From positions 1-64,000 of the forward strand of contig NZ_WVIE01000015.1 in NCBI RefSeq assembly GCF_010091945.1: a DNA stretch of 64,000 nucleotides. The letters are read 5' to 3'. Source of the DNA: Myxacorys almedinensis A. GTDB taxonomy: Bacteria > Cyanobacteriota > Cyanobacteriia > Leptolyngbyales > Leptolyngbyaceae. A program made the position numbers and the translations under genes. Each line of letters starts with the position of its first letter. The first letter of the stretch is position 1. The notes below the pieces were generated by a model that did no database searches, was not told where the DNA came from, and saw only the letters and a program-made list of their open reading frames with translations. Positions 44,284 to 52,735 of the stretch are shown here, piece by piece.

Positions 44284-45957
44284 ATGACCAAACCTGCATC
44301 CCGATTTTTCATCGCTCCATCGCTTTTGTGGGGTTTGGTAGGTTTAGCTGCGATCGCGCTGTCGCTCTGGCAAGCTGGGCTTTTTCGCCAAGCCGTTTTC
44401 AATCTGAATGGATTTCCGTTATTGTGGCGATTCGTTGTCGCTAGTGTTCATCCTGATGTAAGCAGAAATTTGCTAGATATTACACTGCGAGCGTCATTAG
44501 TCACGTTGGCTTATGCAGTCTGCGGAACGTTTTTCAGCGTTGTAATTGGTGCTGTAGCAGGGGTATTCTGTTCAGAAGTTTGGTGGCTAGAAGTCCTCCA
44601 AGCCAACCACTTTAGGTACGCTGGCTTTCAAATTATTCGCGCTTTGCTAGCCTTTCCTCGTGCGATTCATGAATTGATTTGGGGTTTGTTTTTTCTCAAT
44701 ATTTGGGGACTCGATCCGCTCGTGGCAGTGGTTGCGATCGCAATTCCATTTGGAGCAATTACCGCAAAAGTGTTTTCAGAAATTCTAGACGAAACGCCAA
44801 GACAGCCCTTGTTAGCACTGATCAATAGTGGTGTTGCTCCGCTAGCTGCGTTTCTCTACACGCTGTTGCCACAAGCGTTTCTAAATTTGCTATCTTACTC
44901 GTTTTATCGATTTGAGTGCTCTATTCGTGCTGCTGCTGTGCTTGGTATCATCGGTGCGGGTGGATTGGGATATGAAATTCTTCTAAGTTTGCAATCGCTT
45001 CGCTATGAGCAGTTATGGACATTTTTTTATGCGCTGTTTTTTCTAAATGGCTGCGTTGACTTTGCAAGTGCAGCCCTTAGAACCCAGCTAGGATGCGCCA
45101 GTCGCATTGATCTCAATGCCCACCACCCACCGAGCCGCAATCGGCAAAACAGCCATCGCATTTTCGGTTTGTTTCCCATCGCGATCGCAGGGGTAGCCCT
45201 GAGTTTTTGGTACATTCAGCCCGATTTTAGTAAAGTTTGGTCGCCGCGATCGCAGCAACTTTTTAATCAGATCGTCCAAGCTTCGCTACCCCTCGACTTT
45301 AGCGCTCTCCCTCACCTCATGCCGCTCTCTCTTGAGACGGTTGCCATGTCTGTGCTGGCGATCGCGATCGCAGCCATCGGTGGACTGTTGCTAGCGTTTC
45401 CGGCAACCCAAAATTTCTTTCTTCTCAGCAGAGTGCTCAATCGCTATCGCGGCGACCGTCTTCTTCCTCACGTCATGCTGGCGACTGCTAGAATAGTACT
45501 GCTGCTCTGCCGTGCCATTCCCGCCCCTATTTGGGCGCTGGTCGCCCTCTACGTTTTGTTTCCTGGAATTTTGCCCGGCGCGGTTGGGCTGGGGTTGCAC
45601 AACCTTGGAATTTTAGGCAGGCTGTTTGCAGAAGTGATCGAAAATCTAGAGCAACCCCCGCTTGAGGCGCTCAAGGCTGGAGGAGCGCCAGATTCTCTCG
45701 TTTTTCTGTATGGCGTCTTACCGCTCACCATGCCTCGCTTTCTCGCCTACACGTTATATCGGTGGGAAGTCTGTATGCGCGAAACTGTAATTGTTGGGTT
45801 AGTGGGTGCAGGTGGGTTGGGGCGCGCGCTCACCGAACAGCTAAGTAGTTTTGACTATCCATCTTTGGGCGTGACGCTGAGTGCGTTTTTGGTGTTAACG
45901 TTTCTGGTGGATTGGATCAGCGCCACCGTGCGGCGATCGCTAAGAGCATCCTCATGA
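44284..45957 (+). CDS. Fused double PhnE-like ABC permease
   Basis: A 557-residue membrane protein holding two permease domains in one chain. The first (about 1-265) ends with ILDETPRQPLLALINSGVAP and IIGAGGLGYEILLSL; the second (about 290-557) has IENLEQPPLEALKAGGAPDS and VGLVGAGGLGRALTEQL. Each has the EAA-type ATPase contact loop followed by the conserved GAGGLG helix. A normal PhnE is about 270 residues and works as a dimer, so this fusion supplies both halves with one ATPase gene. This is one of the tidier indications that the three genes form a complete importer. Confidence 0.92.
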   Translation: MTKPASRFFIAPSLLWGLVGLAAIALSLWQAGLFRQAVFNLNGFPLLWRFVVASVHPDVSRNLLDITLRASLVTLAYAVCGTFFSVVIGAVAGVFCSEVWWLEVLQANHFRYAGFQIIRALLAFPRAIHELIWGLFFLNIWGLDPLVAVVAIAIPFGAITAKVFSEILDETPRQPLLALINSGVAPLAAFLYTLLPQAFLNLLSYSFYRFECSIRAAAVLGIIGAGGLGYEILLSLQSLRYEQLWTFFYALFFLNGCVDFASAALRTQLGCASRIDLNAHHPPSRNRQNSHRIFGLFPIAIAGVALSFWYIQPDFSKVWSPRSQQLFNQIVQASLPLDFSALPHLMPLSLETVAMSVLAIAIAAIGGLLLAFPATQNFFLLSRVLNRYRGDRLLPHVMLATARIVLLLCRAIPAPIWALVALYVLFPGILPGAVGLGLHNLGILGRLFAEVIENLEQPPLEALKAGGAPDSLVFLYGVLPLTMPRFLAYTLYRWEVCMRETVIVGLVGAGGLGRALTEQLSSFDYPSLGVTLSAFLVLTFLVDWISATVRRSLRASS

Positions 45958-45975
45958 GTTCCATGTTTCAAGCTA

Positions 45976-46248
45976 ATGAATGAGCTTTACCACGGCTGGC
46001 AAATTGAAGTTGCGACAGAATCCGACGGATTTTCGTTTCAATGCTGGCTGCCTGGAAATCGGCTTGCAGTGAGCGATCGCAAGATTTATGCATCGATAGA
46101 ATTAGCGCGGCTCGCTGCCCAGACAAGAGCCGATACCGAATCTGCAAAATGGTCGCTCCGGCGCTGGTATGCCACCTGCATCGAAAAGCGGCTCCACGTC
46201 GATGAGGTTCTGTCGTTAGAGTATTTAATCGTAGAAACGTTGGGCTAG
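45976..46248 (+). CDS. Small soluble protein of unknown function
   Basis: A 90-residue protein 18 bases after the permease on the same strand. The sequence YHGWQIEVATESDGFSFQCWLPGNRL, KIYASIELARLAAQTRADTESAKWSLRRWY and LSLEYLIVETLG suggests a small alpha/beta domain. There is no signal peptide. I do not recognise the family, though similar short proteins are common in cyanobacteria. A shared transcript with the importer is possible but not required. Confidence 0.75.
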   Translation: MNELYHGWQIEVATESDGFSFQCWLPGNRLAVSDRKIYASIELARLAAQTRADTESAKWSLRRWYATCIEKRLHVDEVLSLEYLIVETLG

Positions 46249-46299
46249 CCACCCCGGCAACGAAGGGAAGATTCCACCTCAGCACCCCGGCGGCTATCT

Positions 46300-46333
46300 A
46301 AAAAAGCCTCTCCGCTGACGGGCGAAAAGGCTT
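46300..46333 (-). terminator. Intrinsic terminator of rpsD
   Basis: On the minus strand AAGCCT (complement of 46328-46333) pairs with AGGCTT (complement of 46304-46309), followed by TTTTTAGATAG. The 18-base loop is GC-rich. It lies 40 bases past the rpsD stop and is oriented correctly for it. Confidence 0.82.
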
Positions 46334-46373
46334 GAAGAAATGATTCGAGTGCCGCGGATCGAATGGGTAGAAC

Positions 46374-46982
46374 CTACGCCTGACGGGAGTAATATTCCAC
46401 CACCAGCAGTTCGTTGATCTGGAGGGCAACCCACTCTCGATCAATAATGTTGTTCACCTTTCCGGTGAGCTTGCTCTTATCAAACTCCAGGTGGCTTGGC
46501 AGATTTGCTAAGCCGGGGTACTGAAGATTTGCCTCGACAAGCTTTCTAGAGCGATCGCGATCGCGCACACCAATCACATCCCCCGCACGGCACTGATAGC
46601 TAGCAATATCCACCACACGACCATTGACGGTAACGTGTCCATGGTTTACCAACTGCCGCGCGCCCGGAATCGTCGCTGCCATGCCCATCCGAAAGACGGT
46701 GTTGTCTAACCGCATCTCTAGCAGTTGCAACAAGACCTGCCCAGTAGAACCCGCCGCCCGACGTGCTTTCCGCACATAGCGCAGCAGTTGGCGCTCGGTC
46801 ACACCATAATTAAAGCGAAGCTTCTGCTTTTCATCCAACCGGACTGCATATTCAGACCGTTTTTTGCGGTTTTGCCCGTGTTGTCCGGGGGGATATGCCC
46901 GTCTGGGGGTTTTGCGAGTCAGACCCGGTAAGTCTCCTAAGCGACGCGCAATTCGTAAACGCGGACCTCGATATCGCGACAT
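46374..46982 (-). CDS. rpsD: 30S ribosomal protein S4
   Basis: A 202-residue protein binding 16S rRNA early in small-subunit assembly. The start [21 protein letters not shown] is typical of cyanobacterial and plastid S4. The S4 RNA-binding domain follows ([37 protein letters not shown]), and the end is family-typical (VVEYYSRQA). It is alone, not in the alpha operon, as is usual in cyanobacteria. An intrinsic terminator follows. Confidence 0.97.
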   Translation of the reverse strand: MSRYRGPRLRIARRLGDLPGLTRKTPRRAYPPGQHGQNRKKRSEYAVRLDEKQKLRFNYGVTERQLLRYVRKARRAAGSTGQVLLQLLEMRLDNTVFRMGMAATIPGARQLVNHGHVTVNGRVVDIASYQCRAGDVIGVRDRDRSRKLVEANLQYPGLANLPSHLEFDKSKLTGKVNNIIDREWVALQINELLVVEYYSRQA

Positions 46983-47138
46983 GAAATTTCCTCGTGTACT
47001 CGAAAGAAGATTTTGACAACTTTACTAGTATAAGGCTTTGAGTTGACATCGGGGAAGTCTATTTTTTGTTTGTTGAATTCTGGTACCTTGAGTTCTGACA
47101 AACAAACAAGAGTCTGACTTAGGTTTCGCTTCACCTTA

Positions 47139-47176
47139 GAGTTGGAATACCTACTAAGAGTTGGAATACCTGCTAG
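47139..47176. repeat. Tandem 19-bp repeat in a divergent promoter region
   Basis: Two adjacent copies of AGAGTTGGAATACCT(A/G)CTA, at 47139-47157 and 47158-47176, differ by one base. They lie between the divergent rpsD and the beta-helix protein gene, 47 bases before the latter's start. The placement would suit a regulator-binding site, which is inference. Confidence 0.6.
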
Positions 47177-47222
47177 GTAAGAAACATAATCGTTCAGGTA
47201 GATACATCCCCAAAACGACCCA

Positions 47223-48416
47223 ATGGAGAAGCAGCCGCTCAGGTTAATCGCAGGTTTCGTCTCAATGCTGGTTGCGCTCAGTGTTACTGTCTATGGGTTT
47301 GCTTCAGAGTATGGGTTTGCTTCAGAGTTTCGCGAAGCCCCTCGCCCCCCCGCCGGACTGGTCTATATCGGGGAACCGGCGCAAGTGGTGGTCAATTCTA
47401 GCTTTGTCAGCCCCCTTGTAGAAGTGTTTGGAGATGTGGCGATCGGGCAGAAGAGCTTTGTCGCGAGTAACACCATTATTCGGGCTGACCCCGGAACGCG
47501 AGTGTGTATTGGCAACGAAACGAATCTACAAGACAACATTTTGGTTTTGGGATCGCGCTCATTGCCGTCCCCGTCATCGTTCTGCGGCAGCCGCTCTAGC
47601 AGCACTCAAGAGCGAACTAGCATTGCTCACCAAGCGGTGATTGTCAATTCTCGGATTGGGAAATTTGCATTTGTTGGGTTTCGATCGCGCATCACCAACA
47701 GCATTCTCGAAGACGGAGCCTTTGTGCTGCATGGGGCAACCGTGACAGGGGTGCGGATTCCTAAAAACCGCTTGGTGGCCATTGGGCAAACCCTCACGAC
47801 GCAGGCTCAAGCCGATGCTCTGCCGTTCAAAAGTGAAGCTCACAGCGCCTTTCAGGAAGACGTTTTGGAGGTAAACGAAGAGTTTGCAGAACACTATTCT
47901 GAGTTGTGTGAGACCGAGGGCTGTGATGCTGTAACGGGCGTCAGTATTGCACCCCGCACCTCGTGGAATGCGAACCCCGTCAAGCCGACGCTAGGAGTGG
48001 GGGTTTGGGTAGAAGAATTTGCTCGGCTTGTAGGGGATGTGCGCTTGGGAGCCAATAGCGTTGTAGGACGCCGCACCTCGATTCGGGCAGATGAAGGGGC
48101 ACCGATTGTGATTGGTGAGAATGCAGTGATTGAAGAGCGTGTGACGTTTCATGCGCTGAAGGGAACGAGCATTCATATCGGTCGTAATTTGGCGACAGAT
48201 AACAACATTGTGTTTCACGGACCGCTCACGGTCGGCGATAACCTCACGATTGGCGATGATGCGATTTTGTTTCGTTCGACGGTTGGCGATCGCGTGACGA
48301 TTGGTGCGGGGGCGATCGTGGTTGGTGTAAGGCTGCGCGACGATGTTCAGATTCGCGATCGCGCGGTGATTACGACGCAAGCTCAGGCGGATGCCTTGCC
48401 CCTACGACAGGCATAA
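47223..48416 (+). CDS. Exported double left-handed beta-helix protein, gamma-carbonic-anhydrase-like
   Basis: A 397-residue protein. A signal peptide ends near residue 26-35, where an in-frame duplication (YGFASE twice) occurs. Two hexapeptide-repeat beta-helix domains follow, about 40-215 and 245-395, each with IRADxG and each closing with the same TTQAQADAL motif, so they arose by duplication. Compared with gamma carbonic anhydrases, which bind zinc with three histidines, domain 1 keeps one (SIAHQA) and domain 2 keeps two (VTFHAL and VFHGP, with Asp where the third His is usual). A carbonic anhydrase role is therefore possible but unproven. It is divergent from rpsD. Confidence 0.85.
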   Translation: MEKQPLRLIAGFVSMLVALSVTVYGFASEYGFASEFREAPRPPAGLVYIGEPAQVVVNSSFVSPLVEVFGDVAIGQKSFVASNTIIRADPGTRVCIGNETNLQDNILVLGSRSLPSPSSFCGSRSSSTQERTSIAHQAVIVNSRIGKFAFVGFRSRITNSILEDGAFVLHGATVTGVRIPKNRLVAIGQTLTTQAQADALPFKSEAHSAFQEDVLEVNEEFAEHYSELCETEGCDAVTGVSIAPRTSWNANPVKPTLGVGVWVEEFARLVGDVRLGANSVVGRRTSIRADEGAPIVIGENAVIEERVTFHALKGTSIHIGRNLATDNNIVFHGPLTVGDNLTIGDDAILFRSTVGDRVTIGAGAIVVGVRLRDDVQIRDRAVITTQAQADALPLRQA

Positions 48417-48447
48417 ATCTAAGCGAGACGGGCGTTACAATAGACCC

Positions 48448-48666
48448 ATGAAGCTACTTTTAATTGGGCTAGTTCGCGGCTACCGGGTGATTATTTCACC
48501 TCTGTTTTTGCCGACCTGCCGCTTTCAGCCCACCTGTTCCCAGTATGCGATCGATGCGATCGCAACCCATGGTGCACTCAAGGGCAGTTGGTTGGCGACA
48601 AGGCGAATTTGCCGCTGTCATCCCTTGGCGTCGGGGGGCTACGATCCGGTGCCGCCGAGAGACTAA
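48448..48666 (+). CDS. yidD: Membrane protein insertion efficiency factor YidD
   Basis: About 72 residues from ATG at 48448. The sequence [44 protein letters not shown] contains the three-cysteine YidD signature. It helps YidC-dependent insertion of membrane proteins at the inner face of the membrane. The longer frame from 48391 overlaps the preceding gene and is not supported. It starts 31 bases after the beta-helix protein stop on the same strand. Confidence 0.93.
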   Translation: MKLLLIGLVRGYRVIISPLFLPTCRFQPTCSQYAIDAIATHGALKGSWLATRRICRCHPLASGGYDPVPPRD

Positions 48667-48738
48667 AGCAGTTTTGGGTTCCGTAAGAAGTAAGGGGGGA
48701 ACTGTAGAACCGGGTAGAAATCGTTCTTGTTCCCTGCT

Positions 48739-49623
48739 ATGCAGAAAGCTCCTTTGATGATTGCGATCGCGGCGATTTGTGCAGGCGGCATCGGCATCGG
48801 CATCGCCGCTACGTCTAACCGTTCCGCTCCTCGCGTTGCCGTTTCTCCATCTTCTCAACCCTCTTCTTCCGCCACCCCCTCGCCCGCTACGTCGCCCGTC
48901 GTGACGACCTCGCCTCCGCCGCCAAAACCTGCTCCGTTGGATGATTTTCCGCATCAGCGCCTTGTGTTTCGAGACGAGGTGAACGGTTCGCCCTTTGCTC
49001 CATTTCGCGATCGCGCCCGTGCTGCCATCAAGCGCCGCGATGTGGCGTTTATGAAGAGTGTGGTGCCTAAAGCAGGCATTGGGGTTGGATATGGCGCACC
49101 GCAAACCTTACAACAGTGGACTTTAGAAAACCCAAATGCGCCATTTTGGAGCGTGCTTGAAAAAGCGATTATTGGTCCCTGTTCCCTTAGTAATGTCCGA
49201 TCGGAGTCTGTTCCCATGGTGCGCTCCGAGCAAACTGCGGATGGCTTTGTCTGCTCGAATGCAGGGGGTGAATTTGAGAAGCAGTATCCCCCCTCGCCCG
49301 GAACTCAGGGCGTTGGGCATCTCATTGATAAGGTGATTATTGAAGGCGAACATGTCAATGTGAGAGCGCAGCCGACGACGAATAGCGCGATCGTTGCAAG
49401 ACTCTCGAACGAGGTCGTCAAGCTCGATCAAAAATCGTTTGAAACGCTCTACGGTGAACAGCAACGATATGACCCGATCAATAGCTGGATGCCGATTGTT
49501 CTGCCCAATGGCAAACCAGGCTATGTATCCAGTCGTTATGCCCGTCAGCCGTTGGAAAATCAGCTAATTTTTGCACAAATCAACGGCAAATGGCAACTCA
49601 CCGAGATTCCCGGAGGAGATTAG
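48739..49623 (+). CDS. Exported SH3b-like domain protein
   Basis: About 294 residues from ATG at 48739; a TTG at 48727 is in frame. The N-terminus is hydrophobic (APLMIAIAAICAGGIGIGIAA), a signal or anchor, then a Ser/Pro/Thr-rich linker to about residue 65. A helical domain follows (SPFAPFRDRARAAIKRRDVAFMKSV), and the C-terminal about 100 residues contain an SH3b-like segment (GEHVNVRAQPTTNSAIVARLSNEVV, GYVSSRYARQPL). SH3b domains commonly bind cell-wall peptides. It probably acts in the periplasm. Three 12-bp repeats cover its stop codon. Confidence 0.85.
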   Translation: MQKAPLMIAIAAICAGGIGIGIAATSNRSAPRVAVSPSSQPSSSATPSPATSPVVTTSPPPPKPAPLDDFPHQRLVFRDEVNGSPFAPFRDRARAAIKRRDVAFMKSVVPKAGIGVGYGAPQTLQQWTLENPNAPFWSVLEKAIIGPCSLSNVRSESVPMVRSEQTADGFVCSNAGGEFEKQYPPSPGTQGVGHLIDKVIIEGEHVNVRAQPTTNSAIVARLSNEVVKLDQKSFETLYGEQQRYDPINSWMPIVLPNGKPGYVSSRYARQPLENQLIFAQINGKWQLTEIPGGD

Positions 49624-49653
49624 CCAACCGATTAGCCAACCGATTAGCCAACA
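49618..49653 (+). repeat. Tandem 12-bp repeat over a stop codon
   Basis: Three units of GATTAGCCAACC (last base differs in the third), at 49618-49629, 49630-49641 and 49642-49653. The first includes the TAG stop of the preceding SH3b-like gene. Expansion or loss of units would not change that gene's frame. Confidence 0.8.
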
Positions 49654-49692
49654 GGGATGATAAGGTTTTTGCTATGTTTATCCCCGATTGGC

Positions 49693-50442
49693 ATGAAGCC
49701 TTACCAAACGGTTGCGATCGCAGAATGCTATGAACCCCTCGTCGAGATTCCTAAGGATATCTTTGGGTTTGTGACGCCCCATCCTTACGCTAAACTGGGC
49801 GCACCTTACGGTAAGAAATCTCCGTTTTATGTGCGGCGGGGTGTTTGCGATCGCTTGCTCTTGGCTCACACCACTTTGCAGCAGACCCATCCGGGCTGGA
49901 AGATTCAGATTTTTGATGCCTACCGCCCGGTTGCTGTACAGCAATTTATGGTGGATTACACGGTTGCTGAGGTGGTGCGATCGCGAGGATTAAGCCTAGA
50001 TCAGATCACGGAAGCGCAGCGAGCAGAGATTTTCCAACAGGTCTATCAATTCTGGGCAATGCCAAATGTCGATCCGCAAATGCCGCCACCCCATAGCACC
50101 GGAGCCGCGATCGATGTCACGCTGATGAATGCTGAAGGTGACGTGGTAAACATGGGTTCGCCCATCGATGAGCTTTCGCCGCGATCGTTTCCCAACCATT
50201 TTGCAGACAGCGCTCATCTCAGCGAAAAAACTTATCATCACCATCGCCAACTGCTGTGCAGTATCATGGTGAAATCGGGATTCAAGCGCCACTGGAACGA
50301 GTGGTGGCACTTTTCCTACGGTGATCAGGTTTGGGCATGGTTGACTATGCAGGAAGAAGGGCAGGAAGAAGGTGCGATCGCTACTAATCAACCTTCAGAA
50401 AATAAGCTGTCCAAAATAGCTCATTATGGAAGAGCAGCCTAA
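49693..50442 (+). CDS. VanX/DdpX-like D-Ala-D-Ala dipeptidase (M15)
   Basis: About 249 residues from ATG at 49693 (MKPYQTVAIAECYEPLVEIP); an upstream in-frame ATG at 49657 is less likely. The zinc site is visible as PPPHSTGAAIDVTL (His and Asp about residues 138-145) and NEWWHFSYGDQVW (Glu and His about 207-211). This matches the M15D dipeptidases that hydrolyse D-alanyl-D-alanine for peptidoglycan turnover or reuse. No signal peptide, so it is cytoplasmic. It stands alone; no vancomycin-resistance genes are nearby. A bidirectional hairpin follows. Confidence 0.92.
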   Translation: MKPYQTVAIAECYEPLVEIPKDIFGFVTPHPYAKLGAPYGKKSPFYVRRGVCDRLLLAHTTLQQTHPGWKIQIFDAYRPVAVQQFMVDYTVAEVVRSRGLSLDQITEAQRAEIFQQVYQFWAMPNVDPQMPPPHSTGAAIDVTLMNAEGDVVNMGSPIDELSPRSFPNHFADSAHLSEKTYHHHRQLLCSIMVKSGFKRHWNEWWHFSYGDQVWAWLTMQEEGQEEGAIATNQPSENKLSKIAHYGRAA

Positions 50443-50482
50443 CCGCAACGAACAGGTTTCACAGAATCAATAACAGAATCAA

Positions 50483-50527
50483 TAAAAGCGGATGCAAGCT
50501 GTAAATCCTCCGTTGCACCCGCTTTTA
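50483..50527. terminator. Bidirectional terminator
   Basis: TAAAAGCGGATGCAA (50483-50497) pairs with TTGCACCCGCTTTTA (50513-50527), 15 bp with one wobble on the minus strand. It lies between the convergent dipeptidase (stop 50442) and cyclophilin (stop 50545) genes. The A-rich and T-rich arms allow termination in both directions. Confidence 0.85.
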
Positions 50528-50544
50528 TGACGTTTGCGAAAGGT

Positions 50545-50985
50545 CTACGCTTCGATTTTTACTGACAAAATTCGATCATTGGCTCGGATGGCATTCACCA
50601 CATCCATATCATTGGTCTGACCAAACACCGTATGCATTCCGTCTAAATGCGGTTGAGGCGAATGGCAGATAAAAAACTGACTGCCGCCTGTATCCCGTCC
50701 GGCATGAGCCATCGACAGGGTACCCGCCTTGTGCTTATTTGGATTAATTTCGCACTTAATCTGATATCCCGGTCCGCCGGTTCCTGGCATTCCCGATGCA
50801 CCTTCCCGCGTATTCGGGCAACCGCCTTGCACCATAAAATTTGGAATCACCCGATGGAATGCCAAACCGTCGTAGTATCCCTTTGTTGACAAATCCACAA
50901 AGTTTTTTACGGTGTTGGGCGCGTCTTGGTCAAACAGATCCAAGTGAATCGTGCCTTTGTCCGTTTCCATGATTGCGCGAGTCAT
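50545..50985 (-). CDS. Peptidyl-prolyl cis-trans isomerase, cyclophilin type
   Basis: A 146-residue cyclophilin catalysing proline isomerisation in folding proteins. Family motifs are [30 protein letters not shown] (active-site Arg in FHRVIP), [29 protein letters not shown] and HTVFGQTND. There is no signal peptide, so it is cytoplasmic. The start [18 protein letters not shown] is clean, and a terminator lies past its stop. It is a single-gene unit on the minus strand. Confidence 0.95.
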   Translation of the reverse strand: MTRAIMETDKGTIHLDLFDQDAPNTVKNFVDLSTKGYYDGLAFHRVIPNFMVQGGCPNTREGASGMPGTGGPGYQIKCEINPNKHKAGTLSMAHAGRDTGGSQFFICHSPQPHLDGMHTVFGQTNDMDVVNAIRANDRILSVKIEA

Positions 50986-51044
50986 AGACGTGTCCCCTTA
51001 TTTCAACCCCACTATCCTAGCAGGGAGTACAAGCAGGGAAGCGG

Positions 51045-51506
51045 TTAGGGAAATTCGGGATTGAGCTTATAAATCGCCCAGGTTGTGTAGGTGCCTATCG
51101 GTGCCCAGAGCAAGAAAGGAACGAGCAGCAATGCCGCCCATCCCGAAATCGGTAAGACCCGTGCGGTGAGAAACAGCCCAATTACAAATCCTAACCCGCC
51201 GACAAAGGTTCCAAGTTTGAGGCTGCGCGACCATAGCAGTGATGGAGAATAAGCTACGATCGCAACTTCTAGCACTAGATAAAGAATCATCAATTGCCAG
51301 TCCTGGGTTTCTTCCCACACAATGTAGGCAGACCACGCGCCACAAATAAAAACAACCGTCCAAATTACCGGAATTAGTTTCTCGAAGGTGAGCCAGCGCG
51401 GACGCCGCAACCGGTTAAACCACTTCACATCCTGCGGTCTGACAATGCCGCTTCCTAAGGCAACGAGAAACGTAATCGCCCCAATCACCATCCACGATTT
51501 GATCAT
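51045..51506 (-). CDS. TspO/MBR family membrane protein
   Basis: About 153 residues from ATG at 51504-51506 (MIKSWMVIGAITFLVAL); the longer frame from 51590 adds 28 unlike residues. Five hydrophobic segments are visible. Family features are WFNRLRRPRWLTFEKLIPVIWTVVFICGAWSAYIVWEE, with the tryptophan/proline-rich loop typical of TspO/MBR, though the end (WAPIGTYTTWAIYKLNP) is a divergent form of the usual C-terminus. Members bind tetrapyrroles and affect stress or pigment signalling. It lies upstream of the urease locus, on the opposite strand. Confidence 0.85.
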   Translation of the reverse strand: MIKSWMVIGAITFLVALGSGIVRPQDVKWFNRLRRPRWLTFEKLIPVIWTVVFICGAWSAYIVWEETQDWQLMILYLVLEVAIVAYSPSLLWSRSLKLGTFVGGLGFVIGLFLTARVLPISGWAALLLVPFLLWAPIGTYTTWAIYKLNPEFP

Positions 51507-51863
51507 AACTTTGGCTCGAAAGATAATTATTGAAAAATTCCATACGTTGAAAGCATATGGTGTGATTGTGTCAGAGTTATGCGATCGCACGAATCAACCC
51601 TGAGAACGAGAAGCGATTACCAGGCAAACCAACGTCAATAATAGTGCCACCAACCTACCAAAACTTCTTTGAGATGTTGCATCAAGGAAGCGCTTGTTCA
51701 AACTCGATCGCGCCAAGTTGCATCAAGGAAGCGCTTGTTCAAACTCGATGTCTGCAATAGCGCTTGGGGTGCTAAAGAAGTTCTTAAGTTCTACAAAATA
51801 TTGCCGAAACACGCTACTGTAATCGACAGTAAGCTAACCACGATTAGCGACACGCTCTGTTCA
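51507..51863 (+). other. Region upstream of ureD with 33-bp direct repeats
   Basis: About 357 bases between tspO and ureD. An open frame continues in phase with ureD back to 51669, but its residues are unlike UreD. It contains two 33-base direct repeats (51676-51708 and 51717-51749), listed separately. The urease-locus promoter is presumably here. GTA-N8-TAA at 51819-51832 is one base short of the NtcA core, and no matching -10 is placed correctly. Confidence 0.45.
51676..51749 (+). repeat. Two 33-bp direct repeats upstream of ureD
   Basis: Identical 33-base units at 51676-51708 and 51717-51749, starting GTTGCATCAAGGAAGCGCTT and ending AACTCGAT, with an 8-base spacer CGCGCCAA. Their spacing (41 bases start to start) is not a multiple of three, so the copies are read in different frames in any extended ureD product. 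Confidence 0.88.
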
Positions 51864-52721
51864 GTGAACCAACCTCATCCTTCCCCTCCCACATTTGCCC
51901 CCAACGATTGGCATGGTGCTCTATTCCTAACGTTTGCTAACCGCCATGGCGCAACTGAGCTAATCGAAAATTTGGGACAGGCTCCTCTAAAGGTACAACG
52001 CCCCTTTTACCCAGAGGGGGATGAGGCGTGTCACACGGTTATCATGCATACAGCAGGTGGCATCGTGGGGGGCGATCGCTTATCGCTCGACATCCGCCTG
52101 CTACCCAACAGCAATGCCCTGCTGACTACCCCTGCCGCCGCCAAGGTTTACCGCACACAGGGGAGAGAGGCTCGTCAAACAGTTGCGATCGCAGTAGCAG
52201 CAAGCGCCGTTTTAGAATGGTTGCCTCAAGAAACAATCGTGTTTGATGGCGCACTCTATCGCCAAGACCTGCGAATTGATCTTGCCCCCAACGCCCACTG
52301 GATCGGTTGGGACATGACCCGCTTTGGGCGCACCGCGAGAGGAGAGAAGTTTATCAATGGAGTGTGGCGATCGCACACCGAAGTCTGGCAAAACGATCGT
52401 CCGGTCTGGATCGATAGACAATGGCTCCCCGGTAGTGACGTATTGTTTCACAGTCCCCACGGGTTGGCAGGCAGTCCGATCGTGGGCAGCTTTGCGTATA
52501 TTGGTCAAGCTGTAGATCCTGAACTTGTGCAAGCGGCGCGTTCTCTTTGGTCAGGCACATTGGGGGAAACGGGTGTGACTCGCTTGCAAACCGGAATGCT
52601 GTGTCGATATCGCGGCACTTCTACAATAGAGATGCGCCAGTGGTTTATTGCTGTTTGGCAATTGGTTCGAGCAACGCTATTCAAACGTTCAGTCTGCATT
52701 CCTAGAGTTTGGCAACTGTAA
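51864..52721 (+). CDS. ureD: Urease accessory protein UreD
   Basis: About 285 residues from GTG at 51864, the best start before the conserved WHGALFLTFANRHGATELI block. It helps nickel delivery and activation of apo-urease. Family text is PLKVQRPFYPEGDEACHTVIMHTAGGIVGGDRL, LLTTPAAAKVYRT and EWLPQETIVFDGALYRQ. It is the first gene of the urease locus. The accessory genes ureE, ureF and ureG are not in the window. It is followed 14 bases later by an MNT gene rather than ureA. Confidence 0.93.
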   Translation: MNQPHPSPPTFAPNDWHGALFLTFANRHGATELIENLGQAPLKVQRPFYPEGDEACHTVIMHTAGGIVGGDRLSLDIRLLPNSNALLTTPAAAKVYRTQGREARQTVAIAVAASAVLEWLPQETIVFDGALYRQDLRIDLAPNAHWIGWDMTRFGRTARGEKFINGVWRSHTEVWQNDRPVWIDRQWLPGSDVLFHSPHGLAGSPIVGSFAYIGQAVDPELVQAARSLWSGTLGETGVTRLQTGMLCRYRGTSTIEMRQWFIAVWQLVRATLFKRSVCIPRVWQL

Positions 52722-52735
52722 TTGAGGTCACGCCC

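Noticed and set aside
51819-51832. NtcA-like site before ureD
   Set aside because: GTA-N8-TAA instead of GTA-N8-TAC, and no TAxxxT element at the right distance. Too weak.
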